Source: Chitinophagaceae bacterium
GTDB taxonomy: Bacteria > Bacteroidota > Bacteroidia > Chitinophagales > Chitinophagaceae
Direction: 5' to 3'
Assembly (NCBI GenBank): GCA_016786525.1
Contig: JAEUVW010000397.1
Coordinates: forward strand, 1 to 6,019
DNA: 6,019 bases
Each line of letters opens with the position of its first letter. Position 1 is the stretch's first letter. The translations under genes were made by a program, and so were the position numbers. Of this stretch, positions 4,605-6,019 are shown piece after piece. The notes beneath the pieces were generated by a model, which saw only the letters and a program-made list of their open reading frames with translations, ran no database searches and was not told where the DNA came from.

Positions 4605-6019
4605 ATGAACGTAAAATTGATACTGTTGTTTACCTGCTGCTCCGCAGCTTTTGCAGGGATGGCACAGGAAGCAAAAAAAATAAGCCTTGACTTTGCGGAT
4701 GCGCAACTCGTTGATGGGTTTTATATCGAGAAAATAGCCCTGGACCAGAAATATGTTCCGGAACTCAAAACAATCAGCCAGGACTTTGTATCCGCTCCCG
4801 GACCGGTTCCGGACCAATTCATCAGCGCAGACAGCAGGCCTTCCGTTTTTGCCGGCACAGAACGCAAAAAGAACTTCGCCCTGCTCCGCATACCTGCCTA
4901 TAGAAAAAACGCCCGGGGTGTTCTTGAAAAACTGAAACACGCTGATTTCGAGCTCAGCGCCCCTGCAGCAGGCCAGGCCCTGAGCTCAGGCCCTTCTTCG
5001 AGGCTGATGAGAACGACAAACGCCTCTTCCGTACTGGCAAGCGGAGGATGGCAAAAATTAGCGGTTCCGTACAAAGGGGTGTACAAGGTTGATTACGATT
5101 TTGTAAAAAACAAACTCGGGCAATCCGGCAATATCAGCAGTGCTTCCATACGCCTGTTCGGCAACGGCGGCACAATGATCCATGAATCCAATAAAGTAGC
5201 CCGCCCCGACGACCTCGTAGAAAATGCGATACAGATGTACGATGGCGGCGATGGCGTTTTCAGCAGCGGCGATTATTTCCTTTTTTATGCCAACGGGCCG
5301 CTTGACTGGGAGAAAGACAGCATCAACCAAAGGTTCACCCACCGGACCAATTTATACGCCGACAGCAGCTATTATTTCATCACGTTCAACAATGGCAACG
5401 GCCTGCGCATGGGCAATACCGCCGCGGCATCCGCACCCACAACCTTTGTCACTTCATTCAATGAATATGCGCTGTACGAAAAGGAGCTGATCAACCTGGG
5501 CCTGTTTGGCAAAACATGGTGGGGCGAATCTTTCGGGTTCACTACCGGCTATAGCCCGACACAAACATTTTCTTTTTCCCTGCCCAATATCAGCGACTCT
5601 GTGTATTACAGTTACCGCCTGGCCAGCGCTGCCCTGGGTAAAGACAATTCCGCACGCTGCCTGGTATCGTTGAACGGCAACCAGATCGGGCTCCACGACA
5701 ACATTTACGGCATCTCCGGCACCGATGGCGAAAACCCGGGCGTAGAGGTCGCGCGGTCCGGTTTAGCTGTTATCCCCCCTTCCGGCACCCTGAGCTTTAC
5801 GATCGACTACCAGAAAAATGTATCCGTAGCCAAAGCATACCTGGACTTCATTGAAGTAAACACACGCAGGCAATTGCAATTCAATACCGGCACCCAGCTT
5901 TCTTTCAGGGACTGGAGAAGCGTCGGCGCCGGCTCTGTGGCACAGTTTCAGCTGTCAGGAGCAAACGGCAATACCAGGATATGGGACGTAACGGACCCGC
6001 TCAGACCTTTATCGGTAAG
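4605..6019 (+). CDS. porU: Type IX secretion system sortase PorU, N-terminal part (runs off the window)
   Basis: The frame from the ATG at 4605 stays open for 471 codons to the window end, so only the N-terminal portion is present. PorU proteins usually exceed 1,000 residues. Residues 1-20 form a Sec signal peptide (MNVK, hydrophobic core, then AFAGMA before QE). The next part matches the pre-catalytic region of PorU: GWQKLAVPYKGVYKVDY (148-164), SIRLFGNGG (181-189), DDLVENAI (202-209), GDYFLFYANGPLDW (222-235) and IWDVTDPLRP (459-468), a block that sits shortly before the gingipain-like C25 peptidase domain. The catalytic His/Cys region is beyond the window, so activity cannot be judged. PorU is the outer-membrane-surface protease/transpeptidase that removes the C-terminal sorting signal of T9SS cargo and attaches cargo to the surface. 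It is divergent from gldJ, consistent with shared T9SS function. I see no frameshift or internal stop. An unusual Cys pair (11-12) lies in the signal peptide but has no lipobox. Confidence 0.87.
   Translation, partial: MNVKLILLFTCCSAAFAGMAQEAKKISLDFADAQLVDGFYIEKIALDQKYVPELKTISQDFVSAPGPVPDQFISADSRPSVFAGTERKKNFALLRIPAYRKNARGVLEKLKHADFELSAPAAGQALSSGPSSRLMRTTNASSVLASGGWQKLAVPYKGVYKVDYDFVKNKLGQSGNISSASIRLFGNGGTMIHESNKVARPDDLVENAIQMYDGGDGVFSSGDYFLFYANGPLDWEKDSINQRFTHRTNLYADSSYYFITFNNGNGLRMGNTAAASAPTTFVTSFNEYALYEKELINLGLFGKTWWGESFGFTTGYSPTQTFSFSLPNISDSVYYSYRLASAALGKDNSARCLVSLNGNQIGLHDNIYGISGTDGENPGVEVARSGLAVIPPSGTLSFTIDYQKNVSVAKAYLDFIEVNTRRQLQFNTGTQLSFRDWRSVGAGSVAQFQLSGANGNTRIWDVTDPLRPLSV

Noticed and set aside
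4572..5342. Several 60-120-codon frames on the minus strand opposite porU
   Set aside because: They are shadows of the porU frame, which carries a signal peptide and PorU-specific motifs without interruption.

Overview
The window looks like chromosomal DNA from a member of the Bacteroidota, most likely near Chitinophaga (Chitinophagaceae). The grounds are type IX secretion / gliding genes (gldJ, porU), TAnnTTTG-type promoter elements, no clear Shine-Dalgarno sequences, a futalosine-pathway menaquinone gene and roughly even base composition. The genus is inference; the phylum is well supported.

Layout. Positions 1-213 are non-coding as far as I can tell and contain a striking nested palindrome (99-131) and a promoter-like element immediately before the first gene. 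mqnC (214-1335, +) encodes a radical-SAM enzyme of menaquinone synthesis. It converges, with only 3 bp between stop codons, on murF (1339-2622, -), which encodes the last cytoplasmic peptidoglycan-precursor ligase. The longest murF reading frame reaches back to 2691, but homology and an intrinsic terminator at 2648-2677 argue for a TTG start at 2622. Upstream of murF on the same strand is gldJ (2696-4234, -), a lipoprotein with a formylglycine-generating-enzyme-like fold that lacks the catalytic cysteines. A 370-bp divergent intergenic region (4235-4604) carries candidate promoters for both directions. It leads into porU (4605 to the window end, +), the T9SS sortase, of which only the N-terminal 471 residues are present.

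Function. gldJ and porU belong to one machine: GldJ is part of the outer-membrane/periplasmic lipoprotein assembly of the type IX secretion and gliding apparatus. PorU is the surface protease/transpeptidase that removes C-terminal sorting domains from exported cargo. murF and mqnC are housekeeping genes (cell wall, respiratory quinone) with no direct mechanistic tie to T9SS.

I see no transposase, CRISPR array, tRNA or rRNA, phage gene, defence system or clearly undescribed system. The points most worth a second look are regulatory or architectural: the nested palindrome, the apparently leaderless mqnC promoter, the terminator lying inside the naive murF ORF, the 3-bp convergent junction, and the structured gldJ/porU spacer.
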